Assembly (NCBI RefSeq): GCF_004792695.1
Contig: NZ_SRXU01000003.1
Coordinates: 124,001 to 188,000 of the forward strand
Reading direction: 5' to 3'
Length of the DNA: 64,000 nucleotides
From: Sphingomonas naasensis
Lineage (GTDB): Bacteria; Pseudomonadota; Alphaproteobacteria; Sphingomonadales; Sphingomonadaceae
The notes beneath the pieces were generated by a model. That model saw only the letters and a list, made by a program, of their open reading frames with translations, was not told the DNA's origin and ran no database searches. Shown here in pieces: positions 15,052 to 23,290 of the stretch (position 1 is the first letter of the stretch; each line of letters starts with the position of its first letter). Both the position numbers and the translations under genes were made by a program.

Positions 15052-17148
15052 TCAGACCATGTTGAGCAGGGTGTCGTACATTTCCGACGCCGTGGAGATT
15101 ACCCGCGCGGCGGCGGAGTAGCTGTTCTGCAGGATCACCATCATCGAGAGTTCCTCGTCGATGTTGACGCCCGAGAAGCTGTCGCGGCGGTTGACCGCGT
15201 CGTCGCGGCGCGCCGCGGCGTCGAGCAGATTGCCCTCGGCCTGGCTCGCCTCGAGCCCGGCGCGGCCGAGCAACAGGCTCGAGAAGCGCTCGATCGTCGT
15301 GGTGCCGTCCTTGCCGAGGTCGAGCGATGCGGCGAGCTTGTCGACGAACGCCGTCGCCCCGCGCGTGTCGCCCGCGCCGAGCGCCTTGGCCCCCACCGCG
15401 GCGCTGTCCTGGAAGCGCGCCAGCGGCAGCTTGCCCGGGCTGGCGAGCACTTCGGGGCGCACCTGCGCATCGCCGAGGCCGCTCGACGCCCCGGTCAGCC
15501 CGAGCATCGCGCTGAAGCCGCGCCCGGTGCCGAAGCGATCGGTCGAGTCCGACGGGACCGACAGCGTCGCTCCCGACAGCGCGCCCTTGGGCTCGAAGCG
15601 CATGCGGCCGCGATCGTCGAGGCTGAAATCGCCGAAATCGCCGATCGGGCTGGCATTGAGCTCGGCGACGAGATCGCCGACGGTGCCGCCCGCGCTGGGC
15701 GTGAGCGTGTAGCTGGTCAGCGCCCGGCCGCTGGCATCGCGCAGCACGATCTGCGCGGTCTCGCCGGTGGCGAAGCCATGCGCGTCACCGGTCGCCAGCC
15801 CCGAGGGGACCAGCGTGCTCGAATCGCTGCGGACGATGTCGTTGAGCCCGAAATATTGCGAGACGCCGACCCCGGCGCGCGCGCTCGGTTTGGTCTCGTT
15901 CTGCGCGACGACCACGCCGTTGCCGCTGCCATTGGCCTTGATGCTCAATTTGCCGTCGGTGAAGGTCGCGGTGCCCGCGCCCCCCAGCCCGGCGTTGATC
16001 GCCGCGACCATGTCGTCGATCGTCGCGCCGGCGGGCATCGCGTCGAAGTCGATCGCGGTCTTGGCGACGAGCGTGCCGTCGGCCTTGGTCACCGCGAAGG
16101 TCGCCGCGCCGGTGAAGCCCAGCCGGTCGCCGCCGACAAGGCCGGTCTGGCGGCCGTCGAGGCTGGCGGGCGGCGGCACGGTGCTGCCGGCGTTGGAAAC
16201 CGAATTGAGCGCCTCGGAAAGCCCCGAGAACAATACGCCCATCTGCTCGGAAAAGGCCGGCAGTGTGCGATCGCGCAAGTCGAGCAATCCGCCGAGCTTG
16301 CCGCCGACCGCGGCCGAATCGAGCTTCTCGCCGGTCGCCGCGCCCATCGCGCCGCTGTCCTCGGCGAAGCGGATCTCGATCGTCGGGTAGATCGGCTGCG
16401 AGGCGCCGAGCCCCGAATTGGGATAGTTGAGCTGGCGCAGCCTTTTGTCGAGCAGCACGCCGCCATTGGCGGTCTCGATCGAGACGCGGCCGTCGGGCTG
16501 CTCGCGGACATTGACTGCGATCAGTCCGCTCAGTTCCTCGATCGCGGTCATTCGCTGATCGGCGGCGCCGCCGACATTCTTGCCCAGCCCGGTCGCCTGC
16601 GCGACGGTGCTGTTGAGGTCGTGGATGCGCTTGAGCAGGCTGTTGATCTTGTCGACCGAATAGCCGACCTCGGATTCGACGTCGCCGCGCAGCCCGTCCA
16701 CGTCGGTGGTGAGCTGCTGCATCGAGTCGATCGCGTCCTGCACGTCCGAGGTGAATACCGCGACGGTCTGCGCCGAGGATTGCGAGCCGGTCATCGCCAC
16801 GGCCGCCGAGCTGATCGCGTCGAGCCGCGCCGGCAGCCCCGAAGCCGCGCCCGGCTGGCCGAGCAGCGACTGGAGCCGGTCGAGATAGCCCGAGGTGACT
16901 TCCGCGCGGCCATAGTCGCCCGCGCGGCGATAGACATTGGCTTCGAGGAAGCGATCGGCGACGCGGCTGGGCTCGCCCACCACCACGCCGCTGACCTGTC
17001 CCGAGACCACGCCGGTGGTGAGGTTGACGGTTTCCCGTGCGTACCCCGACACACCGACATTGGCGATGTTGTTCGATACCGACTTGAGTCCGGCCTGGGC
17101 TGCTGCCAGGCCGGAAACCGCGGATCCGAGGATGCTATTGAGCGACAT
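15052..17148 (-). CDS. flgK: hook-associated protein FlgK
   Basis: First hook-filament junction protein, 698 aa, exported by the flagellar apparatus. N-terminal motif SLNSILGSAVSGLAAAQAGL followed by KSVSNNIANVGVSGYARETV. The central region includes the FlgK domains (GQPGAASGLPARLDAISSAA, GGAADQRMTAIEELSGLIAV). The C-terminal D0 helix is NIDEELSMMVILQNSYSAAA and ends ASEMYDTLLNMV. It is somewhat longer than E. coli FlgK because of a central insertion of repetitive beta character. Middle gene of flgE-flgK-flgL. Confidence 0.96.
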   Translation of the reverse strand: MSLNSILGSAVSGLAAAQAGLKSVSNNIANVGVSGYARETVNLTTGVVSGQVSGVVVGEPSRVADRFLEANVYRRAGDYGRAEVTSGYLDRLQSLLGQPGAASGLPARLDAISSAAVAMTGSQSSAQTVAVFTSDVQDAIDSMQQLTTDVDGLRGDVESEVGYSVDKINSLLKRIHDLNSTVAQATGLGKNVGGAADQRMTAIEELSGLIAVNVREQPDGRVSIETANGGVLLDKRLRQLNYPNSGLGASQPIYPTIEIRFAEDSGAMGAATGEKLDSAAVGGKLGGLLDLRDRTLPAFSEQMGVLFSGLSEALNSVSNAGSTVPPPASLDGRQTGLVGGDRLGFTGAATFAVTKADGTLVAKTAIDFDAMPAGATIDDMVAAINAGLGGAGTATFTDGKLSIKANGSGNGVVVAQNETKPSARAGVGVSQYFGLNDIVRSDSSTLVPSGLATGDAHGFATGETAQIVLRDASGRALTSYTLTPSAGGTVGDLVAELNASPIGDFGDFSLDDRGRMRFEPKGALSGATLSVPSDSTDRFGTGRGFSAMLGLTGASSGLGDAQVRPEVLASPGKLPLARFQDSAAVGAKALGAGDTRGATAFVDKLAASLDLGKDGTTTIERFSSLLLGRAGLEASQAEGNLLDAAARRDDAVNRRDSFSGVNIDEELSMMVILQNSYSAAARVISTASEMYDTLLNMV

Positions 17149-17174
17149 CTCTTATGGTCTCGGATGCTGGAGGA

Positions 17175-18476
17175 TTAACGCTTCAGGTCGCTCACTTCGC
17201 GCAGCATGTCGTCGACCGTGGTGATGATCTTCGACGAAGCGCTGTACGCCCGCTGAAAGCGGATCATGTTGGTGAACTCGCCGGCGAGATCGACGGTCGA
17301 GGCCTCGAGCGAGTTCGCCGCGATCGCGCCCGCGCCGAGCTGGCCCGGTGCGTTGAGCGTCATGCCGCCCGAGGCGCGGCTGAGCGTATAGGCATTGCCC
17401 GACAGGCGGGTGAGGCCGTCCGGGTTCTGGAAGGTGGCGATCGGCAGCTGGAACACCGCGCGGGTCGAACCGTCCGAGAAGATCGCGTTGACCACGCCTT
17501 CCTTGTCGATCTCGACCGACGAGAGGTTGCCGAGCATGCCGCCATCGACGTTCGACGAGATCAGCGAGCTCTCGGTGCCGAACTGGGTGATGCCGTCGAT
17601 GCCGTCATCGCTGCCGAGCGCGAGCGTGATCGGAACCGAGCCGGCGCTGTTGGTCCAGTTGACGTTGAGCGGGTTGAACAGCGCGGCGGTCGAGCCGGCA
17701 CGGTCGAGGCTGCCATCGGCGTTGAACCGGATCGTGCCGCTGGCGAGCACGCCGCCCGCGGCGGTCACGTCGGCCGCGGGGTCCGAATAGACTTCGGCCT
17801 GCCAGGTGTTGGCGCCGGTCTTGATGAAGCCCATCGTCAGACGGTGCGAGCCGCCCTGCGAGTCCGACACGTCGAACGAGCGGGTGAACTGCGGGGTGAC
17901 GGCGCCCGACGCCATGTTCCCGGCGGTATAGGCACCGGTGTAGTTGGCGGTGGTCGACTGCAGGTTCATGCGCGCCTGGATGCGCGTGGTCGGCGAGGCG
18001 GTGCCGATCAGGTCGCTCACGCGCACCGCTTCGAGCGCATCGACGTCGCCGGTGTTGGTGTAGTCGCCCGACGCATCGAGGCGCCAGCCATAGAGATAGA
18101 GGCCGGCCGGGTTGCGAAGGAAGCCTTCCTCGTCCGGACGGAACGCGCCGGCGCGGGTATAGGCGACGTCGCCCGTGCCGCTCGAGCTGGCGCGCGTCAC
18201 GAAGAAGCCGCCGCCGTCGATCGCGAGATCGGTGCTGTTGCCCGAAGCCTGGAGCAGGCCCTGCTTCGAGACCATCGAAACCGGCGCCGCGGCGACGCCG
18301 CCCGCCGAATAGTTGCTCTTCGCACGGCCGTCGGTGACCATGGTGCGGAACTGGGCTTCGACGCCCTTGTAGCCGACGGTGTTGATGTTGGTGATGTTGT
18401 CGGCGACGGTTGCCATCGCGCTAGCCTGCGCGCTGAGGCCGGACACGCCGGCGTAGAGAGCGGAATAGAGGCTCAA
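17175..18476 (-). CDS. flgE: flagellar hook protein FlgE
   Basis: Hook subunit, 433 aa. N-terminal motif LYSALYAGVSGLSAQASAMA followed by TVADNITNINTVGYKGVEAQ. The middle carries the DLAIDGGGFFVTR block and the FlgE D2 region (GNMASGAVTPQFTRSFDVSD). The C-terminus is SLEASTVDLAGEFTNMIRFQ with RAYSASSKIITTVDDMLREV. The true start is TTG 18476 with AGGAG 7 nt upstream; the open frame runs on to 18722 but those residues are not hook-like. First gene of flgE-flgK-flgL, with a 345-bp upstream gap. Confidence 0.95.
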   Translation of the reverse strand: MSLYSALYAGVSGLSAQASAMATVADNITNINTVGYKGVEAQFRTMVTDGRAKSNYSAGGVAAAPVSMVSKQGLLQASGNSTDLAIDGGGFFVTRASSSGTGDVAYTRAGAFRPDEEGFLRNPAGLYLYGWRLDASGDYTNTGDVDALEAVRVSDLIGTASPTTRIQARMNLQSTTANYTGAYTAGNMASGAVTPQFTRSFDVSDSQGGSHRLTMGFIKTGANTWQAEVYSDPAADVTAAGGVLASGTIRFNADGSLDRAGSTAALFNPLNVNWTNSAGSVPITLALGSDDGIDGITQFGTESSLISSNVDGGMLGNLSSVEIDKEGVVNAIFSDGSTRAVFQLPIATFQNPDGLTRLSGNAYTLSRASGGMTLNAPGQLGAGAIAANSLEASTVDLAGEFTNMIRFQRAYSASSKIITTVDDMLREVSDLKR

Positions 18477-18821
18477 TGTATCACTCCTGACGACGCCCGC
18501 GGATCGATCGCGCAGGCCACAGGTGCTTTTTAGGATGAAATTCGCGAGGGTCGGGCCCGAGCGGGCGAAAATCACAGCCGAATTTTGCCGGACGACGCGC
18601 AAGCCCAAGCGAACACAGGCAAAGCTGGCCGGACAGGTCGCAACGATCTTCGCGGGCTCGCAGGCGAACGATCGCTGGGCGGCTCCCTGCCCTCTCCCTT
18701 TGTATGACGAAATGTCTGCCAACGTCCCATGGCGGAGGAAGCGATGCAGCTATGCGTCGTCCGGTTGTGCGCGCGGATCGTCGATGCAAGGATCATGGTG
18801 CCCTGATGGACGGAGGTACGC
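18477..18821. promoter_or_regulatory. flgE upstream region (345 bp without a gene)
   Basis: On the - strand CATCCTAAAAAGC (about 18525-18537) resembles the CATCCTATAA element of the other flagellar operons and lies about 50 bp before the flgE start. Farther upstream is an imperfect inverted repeat GGCGAAAAT/ATTTTGCC (18564-18589), reminiscent of the GGCA-n-TTGCC repeats before fliL and flbT. The rest, toward the + strand gene at 18822, has no recognised structure. Confidence 0.35.
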
Positions 18822-19640
18822 ATGATCGCCGCTCTCACTGCGCTGCTGGGTGCCTCCGCCTCCGGTTGCATCCCCGTACGCGGCGCCGACCAACTGTGGC
18901 AGACCACCACGCGATGGGTGATTGTAGGCGAGATGCACGGGACCAATGAGGCGCCGGATGCATTTGCGAACCTCGTCTGCCTCGCCGCAGCGAGCGGACG
19001 CGCCGTTACGGTTGCTCTGGAATACTCGTCCGACGATCAAGCGGCGATTGACGCGTACCTCGCCTCCGACGGAGGCGATCGGGCCCGGGCGGCCCTCACG
19101 AGATTGTCGCTATTCACCTCACCTATGCAGGACGGGCGGGGAAGCGTTGCCTTTGTGCGCCTGTTCGATCGCCTTCGTCAGTTGAAGATGGCCGGCAGAA
19201 TAAGCGGGGTGGTCGCGTCTGATCTGGGCCGGGCCACCCCTGACGGGTTGGATAGAGATGCGGCCATGGCACGAATGTGGACTGCGATACCCACTTCGGA
19301 AAATGGCCTGGTGCTGGCCCTGGCCGGAAACATCCATGCCATGAGGAAACCGATCACCTTCTCCGGCCGCACGATAGTCACCGCTGGATCGCTCCTGCCT
19401 GCCCGGCAAACTGTGACGGTGAACATCGAAGGCAACGGAGGGCAGGAGTGGAATTGCCGACAAGATGGCTGCGGTCCGCACGAGGCAGGGCCGTCACGCG
19501 CCGAAGCTAGCGGCATCACCTTTTCTCAGGATCCGGATCGTCGGTGGGATGGGTCGTATCAGCTGGGCATTCCCACGACGGCTGCTTCACCCGCCCTTTC
19601 CGCAAAGCCCGGCGGGCGCTCGGCGGAGAGCGTGCGCTAA
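18822..19640 (+). CDS. ChaN/EreA-like exported protein
   Basis: A 272-aa protein whose N-terminus (MIAALTALLGASASGC) looks like a short lipoprotein or secretion signal. The core shows WVIVGEMHGTNEAPDAFANL near residue 32-52, AVTVALEYSSDDQAAIDAYL, and LALAGNIHAMRKPI near residue 165-178. The GE-x-HGT and GN-x-HA pair recalls the ChaN/EreA-like fold that binds haem iron or acts as an esterase. GGAGG lies 5 nt before ATG 18822. Its codon use looks less GC-extreme than its flagellar neighbours, hinting at later insertion. No link to motility is evident. Confidence 0.65.
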   Translation: MIAALTALLGASASGCIPVRGADQLWQTTTRWVIVGEMHGTNEAPDAFANLVCLAAASGRAVTVALEYSSDDQAAIDAYLASDGGDRARAALTRLSLFTSPMQDGRGSVAFVRLFDRLRQLKMAGRISGVVASDLGRATPDGLDRDAAMARMWTAIPTSENGLVLALAGNIHAMRKPITFSGRTIVTAGSLLPARQTVTVNIEGNGGQEWNCRQDGCGPHEAGPSRAEASGITFSQDPDRRWDGSYQLGIPTTAASPALSAKPGGRSAESVR

Positions 19641-19745
19641 CGGCAGCCGCCGTCTGGCCACGAACAGAGCCGATCGTCCGCGCGCCGCCGACCTCCGCCA
19701 TTCGCGGTCGGCCCACAGCCGCCACCCATCCGCAAGAGGGGACTG

Positions 19746-19795
19746 GGCAAAATTTGCCGGGTGCGCCGCCTAACCCGTTGCGTCCATCCTATAAG
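19746..19795 (+). promoter_or_regulatory. flbT operon control region
   Basis: A 13-bp perfect inverted repeat GGCAAA-A-TTTGCC (19746-19758) followed by GGGTG lies 31 bp before CATCCTATAAGAG (TATAAG 19790-19795). The same pair of elements, with 19 bp less between them, precedes fliL. The flbT ATG is 30 bp downstream. Confidence 0.5.
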
Positions 19796-19825
19796 AGAAC
19801 AAACGCACTCGAAAGGTTTGTTCCC

Positions 19826-20218
19826 ATGCTCCGTATCACGCTTCGGGACGGCGAGAAGGCGATCGTCAACGGCGCCGTGATCCGCGCCGTCGGCCGTACC
19901 CAGATCGCCGTCGAGAACCAGGTGTCGATCCTGCGCGGCCGCGAGGTCATGCAGCCCGAGGAAGCCACCACCCCGGCACGCCAGCTCTATTTCGCCGCGA
20001 TGCTCGCCTATATCGATCCGGCCCATCGCGGCCAGTATCAGGACGATGTCGTCGCGCTGATCGGCGGCCTCGTCGCCACGCTCACCGCGCCCGAGGCGCG
20101 CACCGCGTGCATCGCCTTCGCGCACGACATGGCGCAGGGCGATTATTACAAGGCGCTCTCGGCCGCGCGCGAGCTGATCGGCTTCGAGGACGTCGCCACC
20201 GAAGCCCAGGCCGCGTAA
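19826..20218 (+). CDS. flbT: flagellar biosynthesis repressor FlbT
   Basis: Post-transcriptional regulator that in Caulobacter binds the 5' leader of flagellin mRNA and destabilises it until hook assembly is complete. The 130 residues match FlbT throughout: MLRITLRDGEKAIVNGAVIR, REVMQPEEATTPARQLYFAA, VLITL-type helix ALIGGLVATLTAPEARTACI, and YYKALSAARELIGFE. ATG 19826 was chosen over the open extension to 19544, with AAAGG about 9 nt upstream. Its usual partner FlaF is not adjacent and not in the window. First gene of flbT-fliI-fliJ and a transglycosylase-like gene. Confidence 0.93.
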   Translation: MLRITLRDGEKAIVNGAVIRAVGRTQIAVENQVSILRGREVMQPEEATTPARQLYFAAMLAYIDPAHRGQYQDDVVALIGGLVATLTAPEARTACIAFAHDMAQGDYYKALSAARELIGFEDVATEAQAA

Positions 20219-20233
20219 GGACCTCCGGCTGCC

Positions 20234-21589
20234 ATGCAGACTCTTGCCAGCGCCGCCCGCGCGATCCGCACCATGGTGCCCGATCGCCGCTTCGGCAGCG
20301 TCGTCGCGGTACGCGGCGCGCTGATCGAAGTGGAGGGGCTCGCCGGCGTCGCGCAGATCGGCAGCCGCGTCGAAATCGACGGCGCCAACGGCAAGGTCGA
20401 GGCGGAAGTCACTGCGCTCGATCGTGACGTCGCGCTCTGCCTGCCCTTCACCGATCCGGTCGGCGTCGGGCTCGGCTCGCGCGCCGAGCTCGCCGCGGGC
20501 CAGTTCAGCATTCGTCCGTCGCAAGCCTGGCTAGGCCGCATGATCGATGGCCTTGGCCGCCCGGTCGATGGCCAGGGCCCGCTGCCCAACGGCGCCGATC
20601 CCCAGCCGATCAAGGCCGCGCCTCCCGCCGCCTCGAACCGCGCCCGCGTCGGCCATCGCATCGAGACCGGCGTCCGCACGCTCGACATGTTCGTGCCGCT
20701 CTGCATCGGCCAGCGCCTCGGCCTGTTCGCCGGTTCGGGTGTCGGCAAATCGGTCCTCCTCTCGATGCTCGCGCGCTGGACCCAGTGCGACGTCGCCGTG
20801 ATCGGCCTGATCGGCGAGCGCGGCCGCGAAGTGCAGGAATTCATCGAGGACGATCTCGGTCCCGAGGGCATGGCGCGCTCGGTCGTCGTCGTCGCCACGT
20901 CCGACGAACCTGCTCTCATGCGCCGCCAGGCCGCGTGGACCACTCTCGCCGTCGCCGAGCATTTCCGCGATCAGGGCCTCAACGTGCTGTGCCTGATGGA
21001 CTCGGTCACCCGCTTCGCGATGGCGCAGCGCGAGATCGGCCTCGCCTCGGGCGAGCCGCCCGCGACCAAGGGCTATACCCCCACCGTCTTCGCCGAGCTG
21101 CCCCGGCTGCTCGAGCGCGCCGGCCCCGGCGAGCCCGGCAAGGGCATGATCACCGGGCTGTTCACGGTCCTCGTCGACGGCGACGATCATAACGAGCCCG
21201 TCGCCGATGCCGTCCGCGGCATCCTCGACGGGCACGTCGTGATGCGCCGCGCGATCGCCGAGCGCGGCCGCTATCCCGCGATCGACGTGCTCAAATCGGT
21301 GTCGCGCACCCTGCCCCATTGCATGAACGACGAGCAGAACGCGACCCGCCTCGCCGCGCGCAAATTGCTCTCGACCTATGCCGACATGGAAGAGATGGTC
21401 CGGCTCGGCGCATACAAGGCCGGCTCCTCGCCCGAGGTCGATCAGGCGGTGGCGCTCGCGCCGCAGATCGAGGCGCTGATCAATCAGGGCAAGCACGATC
21501 AGGGCCATGCCGACGCCAGCTTCGCCGCGCTCGCCGAGATCCTCTCCGGCGGCGCCGCCCCTGACGAAACCCTCGGGATCGCCGCATGA
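20234..21589 (+). CDS. fliI: flagellar protein export ATPase FliI
   Basis: Cytoplasmic hexameric ATPase that feeds substrates to the flagellar export gate, 451 aa. Walker A GSGVGKS near residue 170, Walker B NVLCLMDSVTRFAMAQREI, the export-ATPase block GEPPATKGYTPTVFAELPRL, and the C-terminal DGHVVMRRAIAERGRYPAID. The N-terminal beta barrel is shortened relative to enterobacterial FliI. Lies 15 bp after flbT and overlaps fliJ by 4 bases (ATGA). Confidence 0.97.
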   Translation: MQTLASAARAIRTMVPDRRFGSVVAVRGALIEVEGLAGVAQIGSRVEIDGANGKVEAEVTALDRDVALCLPFTDPVGVGLGSRAELAAGQFSIRPSQAWLGRMIDGLGRPVDGQGPLPNGADPQPIKAAPPAASNRARVGHRIETGVRTLDMFVPLCIGQRLGLFAGSGVGKSVLLSMLARWTQCDVAVIGLIGERGREVQEFIEDDLGPEGMARSVVVVATSDEPALMRRQAAWTTLAVAEHFRDQGLNVLCLMDSVTRFAMAQREIGLASGEPPATKGYTPTVFAELPRLLERAGPGEPGKGMITGLFTVLVDGDDHNEPVADAVRGILDGHVVMRRAIAERGRYPAIDVLKSVSRTLPHCMNDEQNATRLAARKLLSTYADMEEMVRLGAYKAGSSPEVDQAVALAPQIEALINQGKHDQGHADASFAALAEILSGGAAPDETLGIAA

Positions 21590-22014
21590 CTCCGTTCGAT
21601 ACCGCGCTCCGCGTCCAGCGCCGCGAGGTCGATGCCGTCAAGGTATCGATCAGCGTCGAGGTCGAGCGCATCACTACGCTCGAGACCCAGACGCGCGCGC
21701 ACGACGCCACGATGCGCGAGGAGCGCGCGCTCGCTTATGCCATGCCCTTCGCCACCGATGCGTGGCGCGCGCGGATGAAGGCCGAGCGCGCCCGGCTCGA
21801 CGAAGCCGCCTTTCTCGCCCAGGCCCGGCTCGGCCGGCTGCGCGCCCAGGCCGTCGAGGCCTATGGCACGATGCGCGCGATCGAAGGCGCCGCCGGGCGC
21901 TATGAGGACGAGGCCGAGCGCGTCGAGGCACTCGCCGAGCAGAACGCGATCGACGACATCGCCGCCGCGCGCTTCCTGCGCGCCCGCGCGGTTGTGCGGA
22001 AGCGTTCGGCATGA
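21586..22014 (+). CDS. fliJ: FliJ-like export chaperone
   Basis: A 142-aa almost wholly helical coiled-coil protein (RVQRREVDAVKVSISVEVER, ARMKAERARLDEAAFLAQAR, RYEDEAERVEALAEQNAIDD). FliJ couples FliI to the export gate FlhA and resembles the ATP synthase gamma stalk. Sequence conservation is low in this family, so the call rests on length, coiled-coil pattern and position directly after fliI with a 4-base overlap. It also overlaps the next gene by four bases. Confidence 0.8.
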   Translation: MTPFDTALRVQRREVDAVKVSISVEVERITTLETQTRAHDATMREERALAYAMPFATDAWRARMKAERARLDEAAFLAQARLGRLRAQAVEAYGTMRAIEGAAGRYEDEAERVEALAEQNAIDDIAAARFLRARAVVRKRSA

Positions 22015-23060
22015 TCAACGCCACCCAGCTCGCCGCGCTCAGCCCGCAGAAGCGCGCGCAGGTCATCTATGCCGAGGCGCAGTCGCAGCTCTCGACTCGC
22101 TTGTGGCGTGCCGCGCTCGGCGACGGCGACAGCAAGGACGCGCGCGACGCGTCGCCGTTCGGCGGCAACAACATGAACATGGATTCGCTGCTCGGCCTGA
22201 TCGGCGGCAGGACCGACGGGCTCGCCGGCGCGCAGGGCCAATGCGCCTGCCACTGCGCCTGCAGCTGCCATCAGCCCGCGGTCGCCGCCGGCACGGGCAA
22301 CGAAGCCGGCCAGCTGGGCACCACCGGCGCGGGCACGATCGATCCCGACCAACCGCGTGCGAACCCTGCGGTGGTGCTGTCGAGCGGCACCGGCGCTGCG
22401 AGCGCCACCGGCACCGGCCTTCAGCTCGGCCCCAACGCCCGCTACGCCGAGACCTTCAAGGTCGCCGAGGCGCGCACCGGGCTTCCGGCTTCCGCGCTCG
22501 CCGCGATCGTCGATGCCGAGGCCGCCAAGGCCGGCGACGGCAGCTGGAACACCCATTCGCGCAACCCGCGGTCGAGCGCCGCCGGGCTCGGCCAGTTCCT
22601 CAGCGGCACCTGGGTCGAGCTTGCCCAGACCCAGGGCAGCTGGCTCAACGGCTACGCCTCCGAGCGCGGCTGGCTCGACGGCCGCGGCCGGCTGCAGACC
22701 GGCAACCGCGCCGAGCTGCTCGCGCTGCGCTACGATCCCAAGGCGTCGATCCTCGGCGTCGCCGATCTCGCCAAGGGCAATCTCGATCGCCTCGAAAAGG
22801 CCGGGGTGCGCGTGCGCACCGACGCCGAGACGCTCGCCAAGGCGGCCTATCTCGGCCACCATCTCGGGCTCGGCGACGCCAAGAAGTTCCTCAGCGGCGG
22901 GATCGAGGCCGGGCGCGCGCGGATGCTGCTCTCGGCGCAGATCGGCTCGTCGGCCGCCGAGCAGCGCATCGCCAATGCCGGCAACGCCACCCAGGCGCAT
23001 CGCCAGTGGCTGCTCGGCTTCATCGATCGCAGAATTCGCCCCGAAGCGTTCGCGGCGTAA
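22011..23060 (+). CDS. lytic-transglycosylase-like protein with Cys/His cluster
   Basis: A 349-aa protein, probably the peptidoglycan-clearing enzyme of this flagellum. The N-terminal region has no classical signal peptide and may be exported by the flagellar system. Residues 78-87 form an unusual CACHCACSCH cluster, followed by an Ala/Gly/Thr linker. The SLT-like domain spans about 140-345 (GLPASALAAIVDAEAAKAGD with candidate catalytic Glu170, then RSSAAGLGQFLSGTWVELAQ). FlgJ or SltF does this job elsewhere, but the gene is not a clear orthologue of either. Last gene of the flbT operon, coupled to fliJ. Confidence 0.75.
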   Translation: MINATQLAALSPQKRAQVIYAEAQSQLSTRLWRAALGDGDSKDARDASPFGGNNMNMDSLLGLIGGRTDGLAGAQGQCACHCACSCHQPAVAAGTGNEAGQLGTTGAGTIDPDQPRANPAVVLSSGTGAASATGTGLQLGPNARYAETFKVAEARTGLPASALAAIVDAEAAKAGDGSWNTHSRNPRSSAAGLGQFLSGTWVELAQTQGSWLNGYASERGWLDGRGRLQTGNRAELLALRYDPKASILGVADLAKGNLDRLEKAGVRVRTDAETLAKAAYLGHHLGLGDAKKFLSGGIEAGRARMLLSAQIGSSAAEQRIANAGNATQAHRQWLLGFIDRRIRPEAFAA

Positions 23061-23290
23061 ATTTCTTCCTATAAGTATTTTACGGGAAGACCGCCGAGCG
23101 CCGCTTTGGTAAATTCGCTGTAAATCACTGCATACGGCGGATTTTCGCGGTTTTTTGGGGTCCTCCGGGGCATTCCGACTGCGTATTTATACATATAGGA
23201 CTGGTTTCCATCCGTTAAAGGATTGGCTGGCATTCATGCTCCTGTCGAAAGGGCAGCCTCACGGCGGCCTCACGAACCAGGGGATTGCAC
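23061..23290 (+). promoter_or_regulatory. upstream region of the sigma factor gene
   Basis: CTTCCTATAAGT (TATAAG 23070-23075) lies just after the previous stop and 216 bp before the sigma start. A second AT-rich stretch TATTTATACATATAGG lies near 23184-23199. The gap has no plausible gene, and its low GC relative to surroundings fits a regulatory region. AGGGGA stands 6 nt before the ATG. Confidence 0.35.

Noticed and set aside
18482..18722. N-terminal extension of FlgE in the open frame
   Set aside because: The hook motif begins at the TTG with a clear ribosome site; the extension is basic and unrelated.
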